Program-made: the position numbers and the translations under genes | Shown here: positions 33,981-46,257 of the stretch, piece after piece | Position numbering within the stretch: the first letter of the stretch is position 1 | Layout: the number at the start of each line of letters is the position of its first letter | Notes under the pieces: generated by a model | Seen by the model: the letters and a program-made list of their open reading frames with translations, nothing else | Told to the model about the DNA's origin: nothing | Database searches by the model: none | Origin: Trematomus loennbergii | Lineage: Eukaryota > Chordata > Actinopteri > Perciformes > Nototheniidae | DNA length: 64,000 nt | Assembly (NCBI GenBank): GCA_012861695.1 | Contig: JAAOOA010000387.1 | Span: 186,001 to 250,000 of the forward strand | Direction of reading: 5' to 3'

Positions 33981-35154
33981 AGTGAGTTATTATATTTTAT
34001 TTTTGTTTAAAGTACAGTAATGTAATATATTACTAATAGGATGCATTACACTTAAATAGTTTAGTGCACACACAGGTTAACAAACTTAAACACCTCAAAC
34101 CAATTTCCAAAATCATCAAATCTAATCAAAGTTTATTAAATATCACAAAACACATTTATCTCAGTGGGCTTTACAGAATAACAAACATATATGACAGTGT
34201 AAAATATATTAAAAAATACAAGAGTTAGTTATTATTGCATTTATTAGTTTTATAAATACAGTGATAGTCAGCAGGAATGTAAATACACATAATGCGGGTT
34301 CTTTGCATGTTCCCATCACGCCTTTAGCTTTGTTCGGTCCAGAAAGAACAAACATGGTTTTCAAAGAGATCACCTGTGATGTACACGCACGGATTGGCAA
34401 ACTGTTATTGTGTTAGCGTCTCTTGCTGTTGAGTTTTGTATGGTTTAATGTGTTTGTGTAGAAATTAAAGATTTCCATTTAACGTTAATCCTTTTATGCA
34501 CACCCTTTTTACATTAAAGCTCTACTTTGTGAACAGCAAACCTGTGTTGTTATCAGCTGAACTTGTTATAATTAGCTGTAAGTCGTTAGTGAACAGAGGT
34601 TTTATACTATTCAGTAAATATTAGTATTATTCTAAGGTAAACTACAAAGTTATAATGATACATTCAAATATAATCTGTTAGTTGCATAGTTACTGGATGT
34701 TTTAGCAATATAATAGATAATAGAGAGAGAATGTTGACCTGTTTAACCTGACCTGTGGAAGAACATGGGATTTATGGTTTTGTGTTTTACCACGGTATAA
34801 AATTGGTTGGAGAACCATGGATTTTCACTGTATCGACTATTACATTTCTGAGGTAACATATTGACATCCGAAGTGGACATCAGTGTTTTCAGATTCCTCT
34901 GTTGTTTTGTTGCACAGGCTTTTGGGTGCAGAATCTATTGAGCTGCAAGGAGGAAGTGACGAGCGAAACCCGATGTAATTCATCTTAACCAGAGAGACCA
35001 ATTGATGCGCTACCACCACAGGTGATCTATCTTTAAGGGCACCCATTGCATAAGCAGTCATGTGTACAAGGTCTATCCTAAATCTTGGGTATATATATTC
35101 AATCTTTTCAATCAGACAGTTTTGTCTTTGAAAGCAGCAGGTACTCAGCTACTC
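33981..35154. other. Spacer at the end of unit 1
   Basis: Begins like the upstream flank of other minus modules (GTGAGTTATTATA, TTAACAAACTTAAACACCTC). A block near 34345-34490 resembles the 5' side of the 41.4-kb receptor (TTTCAAAGAGATCACCTGTGAT). No coding exon. Confidence 0.45.
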
Positions 35155-35411
35155 TGAACACACTTTAGAGAAACAGAGGCTGAATTAACGATATTTATTA
35201 GTAAATCTTAAAAAGACCCATGAGGAAGTTCTTAAGATAATCACAAGTAATGTACGATTATAAACAACATCAAATAAACAAAATAAACCTGGAAATGAAG
35301 TTAACTCCAAATAATCTGTTTATAAAACAGTTAATACACATAAACAACTAAATCTAAATCTCTGAATATCTGTAAGTAACTTCATATCCAACCAATTTGT
35401 TTGTTTTTAAA

Positions 35412-35720
35412 GATCACCCACCTCAGTAGATTTTCTTTGGGATCGTCTTTCTCCTGCGTCTCCAAACTTTCTGACTGCTGACTGGGATCTGATCCAGATA
35501 TATTTAAATATATCGTGATCAAGGTGTATGGTGAGAGCAGGCCTTTGTTTTTTTAATAAAGTTCTTATTTAATGATACTTTTTACGGTAGATTTAAACAG
35601 GCAAATGTATCCCTGAGAGGTCAGACTGCAGGGAGAGCAGCAGCATTATTTGAATATCACACCGATTATCATCAGCTAGTTCGAGCATGAAATGTAAAGA
35701 GCTTATACAACAAAAACACA
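35412..35720 (-). promoter_or_regulatory. Minus-type exon 1 and promoter block at start of unit 2
   Basis: This is the counterpart of 168-470 but with the donor retained (CACCCACCTCAG on the plus strand). No minus-strand coding exon lies directly downstream in this window; the next sequence to the left is the end of unit 1. Confidence 0.45.
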
Positions 35721-36304
35721 ATGAAACACACAGAATAGGTTATTAAGACATTTATTCTTTGAAATACAGAAGTCCTACATTGTTAAACCATATTTACTTA
35801 TAATATGAGATGCAATATACTAGGCGGGTTAGTGCACACATAAGAGAACAATCTTAAACACTCAAATTAATTTCCAAAAAATATAAGGGAAATAAATCAA
35901 CATCTGAACATGCAATTGGTGTGTTAACAATGTGTTATTCAATCAGTCCAATGAGATCAACATTTGATCTAATTCAACAAAAAGGTGAGTATTCAAATCA
36001 AATCCTGTCTGTTTTAATCACATAGAGATATTTTCAACAGTCACTCCAGTAATAATTGCAAAGTAGGATAAATTAAAGCTTCCACATTAAAACAATTATA
36101 AAACTTAGACATTTAGCTTGACTTTTGTATCTTGAATGATTACAAATGATAAATTATTAATGTGAATAAGCAAATACAAGCATGCTAACACGGTAAATGT
36201 AGCTGGTAATAAGAGTGATGAATACGCTGTTTCAATCAGTAATGGAATATTATTTATATATAAAACAAATTAAATTCTTCAAAAAAAATCTAAAACATCT
36301 GTTT

Positions 36305-36500
36305 TTATGCAGATGATACTTTAATATTTGCATGGTTCCCAAATGATGTGTCTTCACTTGTCATTCGTACCATCAGTTATGGAGTGCCACAGGGCTCTAC
36401 TCTTGGTCCTTTATTATTTACATTAGATATAAATGACGTCATTTTTAAAATTCAATGCTAAAACATACATTTTTATGCAGATGACACTATTTTATAAATC
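36305..36500 (+). mobile_element. RT relics
   Basis: Contains [12 protein letters not shown], then [19 protein letters not shown] and FYADDTIL, i.e. two YADDT boxes. It matches 1100-1610 but without the hAT MITE, giving that element's empty site near 36331. Confidence 0.65.
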
Positions 36501-36567
36501 TGAGGTCCCACTGAAAATGTGCCGTTTACAATGTTTTCTAGATATTTATTTTTAATCATACACTAAT

Positions 36568-37587
36568 TTAAACAGAGATGAGTCCAATAACATGGTGTTC
36601 TCTACATCTATCCATCTCTCTGGCTTTCCAATCTTTAACATTTGAAACCATGATCCATCTCTTATCCTGAATCTGTGTTTTGTTTGCAGCATTGTAGTTT
36701 TCCCGCCCTGTGTAGAAACAGCAGAGGTAAAACCAGACTGCTGGGCAGACGAACCAGAATGAAGACATTGAAACAAGACACACAGTACTGGGGCTCAGTA
36801 CTGTTGAAGTACTCATTGCATTGCCGATCAGACTTCCCCCAAACCTCAACAACAGCACTCCCATTATGGCCATGATGGTGTAGAAAGCCCTCTGCTTTGA
36901 TTGGTCAACCCGCTCCCTGGTCCCGCCCCCTTCCCCCGGCCCTGGACGCTTGAGAACATAAAGAACAGAAATGCTGCAGAAAAAGAGGGCACATAAGAGT
37001 AAAACCAAAAAGCAGAAACCCAAGGTTTTATTAAAATCACTGCTGCCTTTATACCTAACAGCCAGATATCCGATGCTAAGAAACCAAACACATCCAATGC
37101 TGATGTTTCTGATCCTGACTCCGCCTCCCTGCCTCAGCCCCAGGTAGGTGACGGGGTGAACAACAGCCAGGTAGCGCTCCACACAGGTGAGCAGGTGAAA
37201 CAGAGCTTGTCCAACAGAGGTGACATTCAAAAGTGACATCCCAACAACCGACATCACCAGGTGATTGAAATATATGCTAATGAAGAAGAGGGCAAGCCCC
37301 AGTAGTTCATTCAGCTGCATGAAGATGGAGTGATAGGTGAAGTGGTCAGAGTGACTTGTAGCCGTGGAACTGGAGCGTGGTTTCCTCGACTTTTGATATC
37401 CCAGGTAAACAACGAGGATGATGAATGGGAGTAGGAGGAGGTTGTATAATATGGCGGCAGCAGAGAAGACGTAGACACTCGTTCTGAACCTTAAACATTG
37501 GTTTATAAAGTGAGAAGAGGAGTTGTTTGGGGAGTCAGGTGAGGGAGAATCGAGGGGATCATCAAAGTAAGAAGAGTTGACAGACAT
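36568..37587 (-). pseudogene. Minus-subfamily 7TM receptor, TM7 frameshift
   Basis: Best preserved of the minus group. ATG at 37587 (MSVNSSYFDD), 19 bp after an acceptor TTCATCCCAG (AG at 37607-37606). TM1 to TM6 are open, with [20 protein letters not shown] and ICL3 PGPGEGGGTRERVDQSKQ. In TM7 one G is missing relative to the 40.7-kb copy (GGTTCGTCTGCC against GGTTCGGTCTTCC). TM7 then reads VCPAVWFYLCCF instead of GLPSSLVLPLLF, and the frame runs on to a foreign tail ending at 36568. A 339-residue product with an altered TM7 is possible but more likely non-functional, or the indel is an artefact. Confidence 0.75.
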
Positions 37588-37699
37588 AGTTGTGTAAATG
37601 GAGGCCTGGGATGAAGAAAGAGAGGAATCACCAATAACAAGGGAAGGGGGTGTTGAGGAGAGAGAGACAAACATGTTACCTTCTGTTAATCTTGCAGAA

Positions 37700-38325
37700 A
37701 CAACAAAATGGAGAGATTACCTGTGTTGGAGACGCACTGATTGGCAAAACGTGATTATTTAACTGTTTTCTTCTGAGTTGGGTATGGTTTAGGGTTTTTG
37801 TGTTAATATTAAAGATATCACAAAAAACTGTTACTTTGGTTCTCACTCAACGCCAATTACTTTTGTTGCCCCATGCTGGCTGGCTCGCCAATTAAACGTC
37901 GTAAGCATTTTCCTCGCAAACTTTTTAAATTTGTGACAATTCAGAGCAGACCCCGGGATCATACTGCCAATTAAACCACCCTTCCCATTGGATGAACTTG
38001 GGGGGAGGACGATATGCCACCTCAAATCAAACATTTAACATTTAACAATGATAATGATTTCCCAACATATTTGTTTATAAAAAAGACTGACTATGGATCT
38101 TAATGTGTGAGAACATTAAAGTACGGGTGCAAACAAGCAGCAAATAAGTTATAATCAAAATCAAAAAAAACGAAATCACCTTGGAAATAAAGTTAATCTC
38201 AATTCATCAGCTTTAACATCATCAACAGTCTACTCCAAAGTGAATACACACAAATTACTTAATGTCATCTCAAAATATCTGAAAGTAAATACTATATTTA
38301 TATATATTATTTGTTTTTAAAGATC
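37700..38325 (-). other. Putative intron 1 of the 36.6-37.6 kb receptor
   Basis: Lies between the acceptor and exon 1 at 38.33 kb. Contains a non-AT-rich block at about 37830-38030 of unknown nature (CCAATTACTTTTGTTGCCCC). No gene seen. Confidence 0.4.
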
Positions 38326-38560
38326 ACCCACCTCAGCAGAGCTTCTTCTGATCGTCCTTCTTCAGCGTCTCCAAACTCTCTGACTGCCGTTCACTGCGAT
38401 CTGATCCAAATATATTGAAATTCACATCTGTCATCAAGGTGTGTGAAGCACAGGTGAGAGCAGGACTGTGTTTTTCATGCATACTTGATAATACCTTTTT
38501 ACGGTAGATTAAAACAGGCAAATGATTTCTCGCATTATCGTGTTACCGGGAGGCCAGACT
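38326..38560 (-). promoter_or_regulatory. Exon 1 and promoter block of the 36.6-37.6 kb receptor
   Basis: GAAGCTCTGCTGAG with donor GTGGGTGATC on the minus strand, then conserved upstream blocks (GTAGATTAAAACAGGCAAAT, GAGGCCAGACTGCAG in plus-strand text). Spacing to exon 2 is 0.7 kb, as for the 2.7-kb receptor. Confidence 0.55.
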
Positions 38561-38739
38561 GCAGAGACAACAGCAGCAACATTTGAATACCATTCCAATT
38601 ATCATCTGTTTGTCATTTCTATAGATCTGTCAAACAAAACACAACAGATCAAACAGAGTAAGTCATTAAAACATTTATTATTTTTTTAAATAAAGTGATT
38701 ACATATATTGGTATACCATAACATGATTATACAACATTA

Positions 38740-40250
38740 ACTTATACTAGAGAATGCAATTCCTGAAGAAATTGCTAGTGGGAATACTTTATGCTGAAAA
38801 GCTGATGCTAAACTGCTATGCTGAAATGTAATGTGTAAGAAGAAACCACTGGGGGCTTGAATGTGTGATGAGAGAAGAAAAGAAAGTAAAAAGGCTTGGA
38901 AAAGCAGCAGAATATTTGAACTGCAAACTTTTGAACTAACTTGATGGTGAAAATCTGCCGCCATGGCAACGGCATTTGATGACACCCCATAATACGCTTA
39001 GATGCGTTTATGGCTGCATCGTTACCAAACCTGTGAAGTTTTGGGCCGTTTGGAGAATTTTCACTGAAGTTATGAGAAAACCGTGTTTCATGGCGAGCAT
39101 TGTGTTGCCATGGCAACGGCATTTGAAGAAATCTCAAAACTGTCCCATAGATGTCTTCACGGCTGGACTGTTAGCACACATGTGAAGTTTGAGCACTTTT
39201 TGAAAATTTTCATAGGAGTTAATGTATAGCGACATCGTCTTTTATGTCGAGGGATGCGTTTCCTTGGAAACGGCATATGATGACACCCCATAATTGACGT
39301 AGAGCTGTTGAGGGCAGGACCATTAACCATTATCTGAAGTCTGCTGCTCTGAGCATGTCAGTTGGAGTTATGACATCATCGTGTTCCATCACACAGGTGT
39401 TATATTTGAGCTAACGAGGTGTCCAGAGATCAAAGGTTTCCATTGTTCTGAATGAGAGATAAACCTGTTACATGTGAACGTTTTGTTGAAGAACCGTAAC
39501 AGATATGGGTGAAATTTCAAAGCGTGAAGCATCTCAAGGACCTTGAGTATCTGAAGTGTGCTTTTTGTGTACTTTCGGGTCAGATTAACTAAAGGTGTGC
39601 GGCTGCTGCTGTGAGGAATGGGCTTTAATGGAGACATGTTGAACGTTTTTGTCACTTCATGCCCTCAAGAGGCATTTTGTTTAATTATTTTGCTTAATTA
39701 TTTGTCATTTTTCAAGCTACGAGATGTTTTCCTACGTTTGTCATGAAAAAGTATGTCTCGGGAATGTAGGGTTTGGGAATTATGGCAGTTTAAAAAAAAT
39801 ATGAAGGCAAATTTCAAGATTTCCTCCACTCTAGCTGTGACATCACACACTCTAGTTAATGTTCAAATCTGAAGAAGGCCTCTGTACCAAGGTCTGAACA
39901 ATGTTTAATATCTCTAAAAGTAAGAATCAGATTTAAAAGTTGTCTTACACGAAAAATGTCAGAAAGATGTGTAACATTTTAAAGTTGGAATGAGGTGAAA
40001 GTATGAAGGAACAGTTAGCAGTTGAAGTCGCATGAAGATTTTGAAGATTTTTTGTGAAGAGTTTCTCCATTGACTTCAATGTTAAAAATGTGATGAATTA
40101 TGGGATATATCTCGGGAATTATGAAAGTTAAGAATGAGAAAAGTAATAGCCATCGATTCCCGACCGAGCTGAACGTTTTGATGTTTGAACGGAGTTTCTG
40201 CGATGTGGAATGTGGGAGGGATCAGCCGCCTAAGATAAAATCCGTGCTAA
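38740..40250. other. Dispersed-repeat-like spacer
   Basis: Contains two related blocks around CCATGGCAACGGCATTTGA (38962-39000 and 39108-39140) and a third diverged one (39255). This suggests an old duplicated repeat. It is present only in unit 2. No coding domain is recognised in the short frames here. Confidence 0.4.
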
Positions 40251-40404
40251 CATTTAGTAATCGTTAACTTATCAATCAGCAATATTGATATTTAGCTTGA
40301 CTTTCATCTGGAATAGTATCACATTTGTCTCAATATGTGCGAAACAACTAATATTGGCATGTTAACACGTTCAATTTAGCAGCTAATAGAGATGAAAAAA
40401 GCCT

Positions 40405-40535
40405 TTAATCAGTAATGGAGTGCCACATGGCTCTACTTTGGTCCTCTATTATTTACATTGAATTTAAATTATATATTGTGTTCCAATTCTGTTCTCTAAC
40501 ATACATCTGTAGCAGATGAAACCATTTTTTATACC
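40405..40535 (+). mobile_element. RT relic
   Basis: ISNGVPHGSTL-like sequence followed by a damaged YADD box (TGTAGCAGATGAAACC). It is antisense and 3' of the receptor at 40687, as in the other minus modules. Confidence 0.5.
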
Positions 40536-40686
40536 TGCACTCCCACTCAAAATTAAGCTTTTACTCATCTTCAATCTTTTCACAATTTGTAGATATTTAT
40601 TTTGATTATACACTATTTTAAAGGTTTAAACATGGCTTTTATTTTATTTTTTTTATTGTATTTTATGCTCACGTGAACTTTTTCAC

Positions 40687-41376
40687 TCATTCTGATTCAG
40701 TTTTTTGTTTGCAGCATTGTAGTTTTCCTTCCCGGTGCAGAAACAGCAGAGGTAACACCAGACTGCTTGGAAGACCGAACCAGAATGAAGACAATGAAAC
40801 AACACACACATTACTGAGGCTCAGTTCTGTTGAACTAGTCATTGCACTGCCGATCAGACCTCCCCCTAACCTCAACAATATAGCTCCGGTTATAGCCATG
40901 ACGGTCTGGAAAGCCCTCTGCTTGATTGGTCAACCGCTCCCTGGTCCCGCCTACTTCCCCCGGACCTGGACGTTTGAGAATGCGGAGAACTGAAATGCTG
41001 CAAAATGAAACGACAATTAAGAGTAAAATGTGAACCCAACCAGGCACATCACCAGGAGATGCATGAAGCCGCCAATGAAAAAGAAGGCAAGCCCCAGTAA
41101 TTCAACCAGCTGCATGAAGATGGAGTGATACGTGAGGTGGTCAGAGTGACTTGTAGCTGTAGAACTTGAGCGCTGCTTCGTAGACTTTTGGTATCCCAGG
41201 TACACGACGAGGACGACCAATGGGATTAGGAGGAGGGTGTACAATATGGTGACAGCAGAGAAGATGTAGATGCTCATTTTGAACCTAAAACATTGGTATA
41301 GGAATTGAAAAGCAGAGGAGGAGGTGGTGAGGGGAAGAAGCGGGAGATCATCAAAGTCCGAGGAGTTGTCTGACAT
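40687..41376 (-). pseudogene. Minus-subfamily receptor lacking TM3-TM4
   Basis: ATG at 41376 (MSDNSSDFDD); TM1 and TM2 are open to VMCLVG. The sequence then jumps to the TM5 region (HILLLIVVSFCSISVL) near 41035, deleting about 0.3 kb that should contain TM3, ERYLAVVHP and TM4. Further indels follow in ICL3 (TNQAEGF). TM6, TM7 (GLPSSLVLPLLFLHR) and the C-terminus remain. It cannot encode a seven-helix receptor. Confidence 0.85.
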
Positions 41377-41621
41377 GTTTGTATACATGGAGGCCTGCAT
41401 AGGAAAGGGAGAGACAATAAAAGGGAAGGGGGTGTTGAGGAGAGAGAGACAAAATGTTAAAATCTTCCAGAAAACAGCAAATATGGTTTTCAAAGAGATC
41501 ACCTGTGATATTGTTTTAGCGTCTCTTGCTGTTGAGTTTCATATGTTAAAGTTTGTTTGTGTAGAAATGAACCATTTCCATTTAACGTTACTCCTTTTAT
41601 GCACCCCTTTTTTTTGAAAGA

Positions 41622-41910
41622 TCACCCCACCTCAGCAGCGTTTCTTCAGATCGACCTTCTTTGCCCTCTTCAAACCGACTGCTGAAGCACAGGTGAGACC
41701 AGGACTCTGATTTGCATACATACTTAGTGATACCTTTAAACGGTAGATTAAATAATGCAAATGTATTTCTCGCATTATTGTGTCTCTGTGAGGTCAGATT
41801 GCAGCGACCTCACCGGCATTATTTGAATATCACGGCAATTATCATCAACTAGTCATCTGTGCATGATTTATATAGAGATTATACAACAACAACACAATAA
41901 AACAGACAGT
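41622..41910 (-). promoter_or_regulatory. Exon 1 and promoter block of the 40.7-41.4 kb receptor
   Basis: Near-identical to 3396-3680; GAAACGCTGCTGAG with donor GTGGGGTGATC, one extra G compared with GTGGGTG. This is where the unit 1/unit 2 alignment resumes after the extra module. Confidence 0.5.
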
Positions 41911-43487
41911 AAAGTGAGTTATTATAACGTTTATTTGTGTTTAAAGTACAGTAATGTCATATATTGTTATACCATAATTACTTATAGGATGCATTACACT
42001 TAAATAGTTTAGTGCACACACAGGTTAACAAACTTAAACACCTCAAATCAAATCAAAGTGTATCTATATAGCCCAATATCACAAAACACATTTCTCTCAG
42101 TGGGCTGGGAATAACAAACATAGATAACAATGAAAAATATAGTTACAATTAAAGAACATTTAAAACAAACATGATATAAATGTGTATTAAAGTAAAAAAT
42201 GCTGAACAATTGGCGTTACAATGTAGTACATTTTAAATCAATGTATATAAAATACAGTTATTCTCAATATAATATAAGATGCAGTCACTCAGATAAACAT
42301 TGCCAAGAGGGCAAGTTAGAATTTTAGATTCTTTTGAGTAAAATATAGACATTTAGCTTTACTTTATCTTAAATGGTTCTCATAAGACAAGTATTTAGTG
42401 AGAATCAGCAAATATTAGCAGGCTAACACTTTGATTTTAGCTGGTAATAATGATGATGAATCAAGCTGACCCTTTGAGAATAAAAAATAAATGACATTTG
42501 TCCGAATCACTGCTTGAATATACGTTTTATGCAGATGACACCATTTTATAGCTATATACATAGTAAACACCACAAACGTCTGTAATATATATGTTTCTGT
42601 GACTCCTAAATGCTAACACTTCAACTTATACCCATGTGACCCCTTTCTGACTCATGCAATTATTTGGCTTCAGATTTAAATTCATCATTTCCCCACTGTA
42701 TCTCAAACAAATATGAGTATTGATTCTGTAACAAAGTGAATTCTCAAAAAAGCCAGGTCTTTCATAAAGGATATGTTTGCAGTTAATACATTACTGTTTA
42801 AAATGTCACATCACAAGCGCATTCATACCATTTAATTAATACAAAGGAACTGAAAAGATAGTTTTGTCTGCAGACTGTTACGTTCTGTGTGGAAATGACA
42901 TTAGAGGATACCTTGAGTTATATTTCAAACTTTATTTGAAGGACATTTTGGCCAAAAGTGTAGAGCTATTTGTTTAAGCACCAGAGTGCACAATCAATCA
43001 TGCAATCTTATCGTTATTATATTGCCCAATATCATATGTAACACTTTCACGTAAGCACTAGAAATGTCTTCATGTCTCGTGTTAATGTTATTTTTTTTCT
43101 GTCCATGTCTCGTTAAGGGACTTTTAGTACTTAAATTGTTGAGGAGTGATAGATGTCATCAATTCTGATGGTAAGAGCCAAAGTAAATGTAGAGAATACT
43201 TTCAAGTAGAATAATGACTGATCGGCATAAAATGTGTTTTTGCACTGGAATAATTAGTTAGTAAGATTTTTCTAATGACACTTGCCTTAACCATGACAAC
43301 CTAGCATTTCATAAATATGCAGGCTAAACTATCTCATTTTGTACATTTAAGTGACGTTTTTAACTTCATATGTTACATTAAGTACCCGAGCTAGCAGCAT
43401 GGCTAATCAAACTAACTACAGGCTACAGTTAGCAGTGATGTTAGCAATAGGTCGTTTTCTGTCCATTACTCTGTAAATAACACTGTA
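41911..43487. other. Duplicated spacer
   Basis: Copy of about 3700-6435 without the piggyBac-like element (empty TTAA near 42840) and without the receptor palindrome; AGATGTCATCA joins straight to ATTCTGATGGTAAGAGCC near 43160. One RT relic (TTTTATGCAGATGACACCAT) lies near 42525. Confidence 0.6.
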
Positions 43488-43495
43488 CTCTATTC

Positions 43496-43867
43496 CAGGG
43501 GTTCCCAACCTTTATTGTGCCAAGGACCGGCAGATACATTAAAAAAAATCGCGGACCGGTTGTCAATTTTTACTGATTTTAATATTTACTCACCACCAGC
43601 AGGTAGCAACAGAGGCTAATTGTATGTAACAGCCTGAACAAATACTAGAACAATATGCATCCAAAACATATTAACAAAGTTTAAAAAAGAACCGGTGTTG
43701 TTTTTTTGTTTTTCGGAAAACCAAAAAACGACGTTATTCAGTTTTTAAACCAAAACGGGAAAACAGATAAATCAACGTTTTGGTTTTGTTTGTATGATTT
43801 ACGGATAATCCAGTGAATGCTGGGGAAACGAGGAGAAGGCGCATTATGAAGGAGATGTCCGGTCGCC

Positions 43868-43964
<97 letters not shown>

Positions 43965-44840
43965 CACTGGCATTTGTTTTTCAGAAGATATTATGATAGT
44001 GTCGTTCGTTCGGCAGCATTTAGCACTACATCGAGATTAAGTTTAAACTAATTTTTTTGGAACAGCCGCATATATGGAGTTAGCCATATGTGTGTAAATT
44101 ACTTTTCATAAAATTTGAAAACAAATGCCGGTGTCGGACAGACACAAACACACCGAACACACAGAGCTGAGCTGAGCAGAGCACATACACACACATCATG
44201 CGCCTTGGTGACTGACTGGACATCTCCTTCATAAAACTAATAAAAGGGGGAGTAATCGGGCAGTTCGATGTGTGTAGAGATGTGTGTAGAGGTGTGTGTG
44301 TTAACACGTAGCAGCCTGCAGTCACTCTTAAGCTGTTCTGATGAAGTGAAGGCAGCGAAGGCGGTGCGTAAAAAGGCATAGCTTAAACAAATAGCTCTAC
44401 ACCCCTGGCCGACATGTCCTTAAAATGAAGTCCGAGTTTGAAATATATCTCAAATAATGTATGCACCACCATTCCCCACATAAACAACAGTCTGCAATGA
44501 AACGGTTGTCTCCTGTGCGCTCCTCTTCCTACTTGGCGCACCGGTAACTTTCTCGTGCGCACGAGAGGCTGAGACCTGCTGAGCCGCCGAATCCCTCGGA
44601 ACACCATAAAAGCCATTTTCAACTGTTTTCTGGTGAAAGTTTAACTAGCTACTGGATGAAATAATATGACTGGTGGCATAGGTGCGAAAATTAAACACTT
44701 TTTGAAAAAAAATATGATAAAATATTTTCATATATTTATATTCTGCAAATATTACGATAAACTCACAGCTATTTCGCGGCCCGGCAGTAACACCTCCGCG
44801 GCCCGGTACCGGTCCGCGGACCGGGGGTTGGGAACCCCTG
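43496..44840. mobile_element. hAT-like non-autonomous transposon (1345 bp), empty site in unit 1
   Basis: Ends CAGGGGTTCCCAACC and GGTTGGGAACCCCTG, followed inside by the GGACCGG/CGCGGACCGG subterminal motif typical of Charlie-type hAT ends. Flanking 8-bp duplication CTCTATTC (43488-43495, 44841-44848). Unit 1 has a single CTCTATTC at about 6428-6435. It contains a GT microsatellite. Only short frames are present, so it depended on a transposase elsewhere. Confidence 0.92.
43870..43962. repeat. (GT)n microsatellite
   Basis: About 93 bp of perfect GT dinucleotide inside the hAT-like element. Confidence 0.98.
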
Positions 44841-44874
44841 CTCTATTCAATGTCGTCAAACTGGCCATAGATCG

Positions 44875-45140
44875 TGTTATGACCGGCTCGTAGGCCACAA
44901 CGGAAAGAGAGAGAGACGTTCAAGGGTTTCCAAAAACAACGCAAATGATGATAGGCTGGGCGAGGGGAAAGGATCCCCGCGAGAGTCTCCCCACAGGAGT
45001 CGTGGAGAGAGTGGCGAAGGCCCCGTGACTCCGGGCAGCTGGGCTTAAGTAGAACCTGGGCTCCGGCCAGGTGTCCCCATCAAAGGACCTGCAACACACA
45101 CGCACACCACTAACAGGCCACAGGCTCTGGGGCCGTCACA
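44875..45140 (-). mobile_element. Candidate solo LTR, duplicate of 6462-6727
   Basis: Same 266-bp TG...CA block as in unit 1, with a few substitutions (for example GTCGTGGAGAG against GTCTTGGAGAG). Confidence 0.4.
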
Positions 45141-45289
45141 ATCATTCAATTATATAAAATATTGTTACTTTTCATTCTATATTTTAGTTTGATGTTGCAT
45201 TGTCATAAACTGTTTAAAACATTACTGTATTAAAATGAGGGAATACATATATTATAATATGTTCTGTGGGTTTTATTGTGTTTTTGTTG

Positions 45290-45592
45290 TATAATGTCTT
45301 TACAGATCATGCAGAGACAACAGCTGATGATGATTGGCGCACTATTCAAATAATGCTGCTGCTGTCGCTGCAATCTGACCTCCCAGAGACACACTGCGAG
45401 AAATACATTTGCCTGTTTTAATCTACCGTAAGAAATACCATTAAATGAGTCAGTCCTGCTCTCACCTGTGCTTCCCTTACCTTCATCACGGATACAGATT
45501 TAAATATATCTGGATCAGATCGCAGTGAACAGCAGTCAGAGAGTTTGGAGACGGTGGAGAAGGACGATCAGAAGAAACTTTGCTGAGGTGGG
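45290..45592 (+). promoter_or_regulatory. Minus-type exon 1/promoter now upstream of a plus-strand receptor
   Basis: Counterpart of 6880-7184, ending GAAACTTTGCTGAG with donor GTGGGTGATC (intron from about 45588). Because unit 2 lacks the 7770-10296 segment, this is the only exon 1 left in front of the receptor at 46258, about 0.66 kb upstream. Confidence 0.5.
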
Positions 45593-46257
45593 TGATCTTT
45601 AAAAACAAAGAAAATAGATAAATATGTAGTTAAATACAGATATTAAGAGATTTGGTTACGTATGTGTATTTATTGGTGAAGAGAATTGTGTCTTATAAGA
45701 CTGAATCTTTGTGGTTAAATTTGATTCCAGGGAATATCTTTGTTTGTTTTTATGACTTGTTTGCTTATTCCGTTTTTTGTAGATATCTGTTTACATGATG
45801 TGGCTTACATACTATAAAACCATAGATATACGTGTATTTAACAGGTGATTCCTTTAAGAACTTCCCAACATTTAATTTGTGTGTCACTTATCAAGACCTA
45901 CCATGATATACCTTTGTATAATTTGTCCTCTTATTCTGAAAAGCTCTCATATAAAAAGAAATGAAGCAAACACATCTGCTTCTCTTGAAGAGAAAGACTA
46001 AATATAAACCTGGGAACCATTTATGTTTTGAGGCTTAAAATCAGAAAAAAGGGACAAACATTTTGTCGTGTCGGATTCTCTACAGCAGTGGTTCTCCACT
46101 GGTCAGGCCTCGGGACCCACTTCAGATTGGTCAAGACACTCATCCCCAAACCCTAAATGGGTTGGGGTACTCAAACCCAAATGTAACTATTTCACATATT
46201 CTGTATCTTAAATGAACTAACATTCTTCTCTTTCTCCAGTCGTCGTTTCTAATAGTC

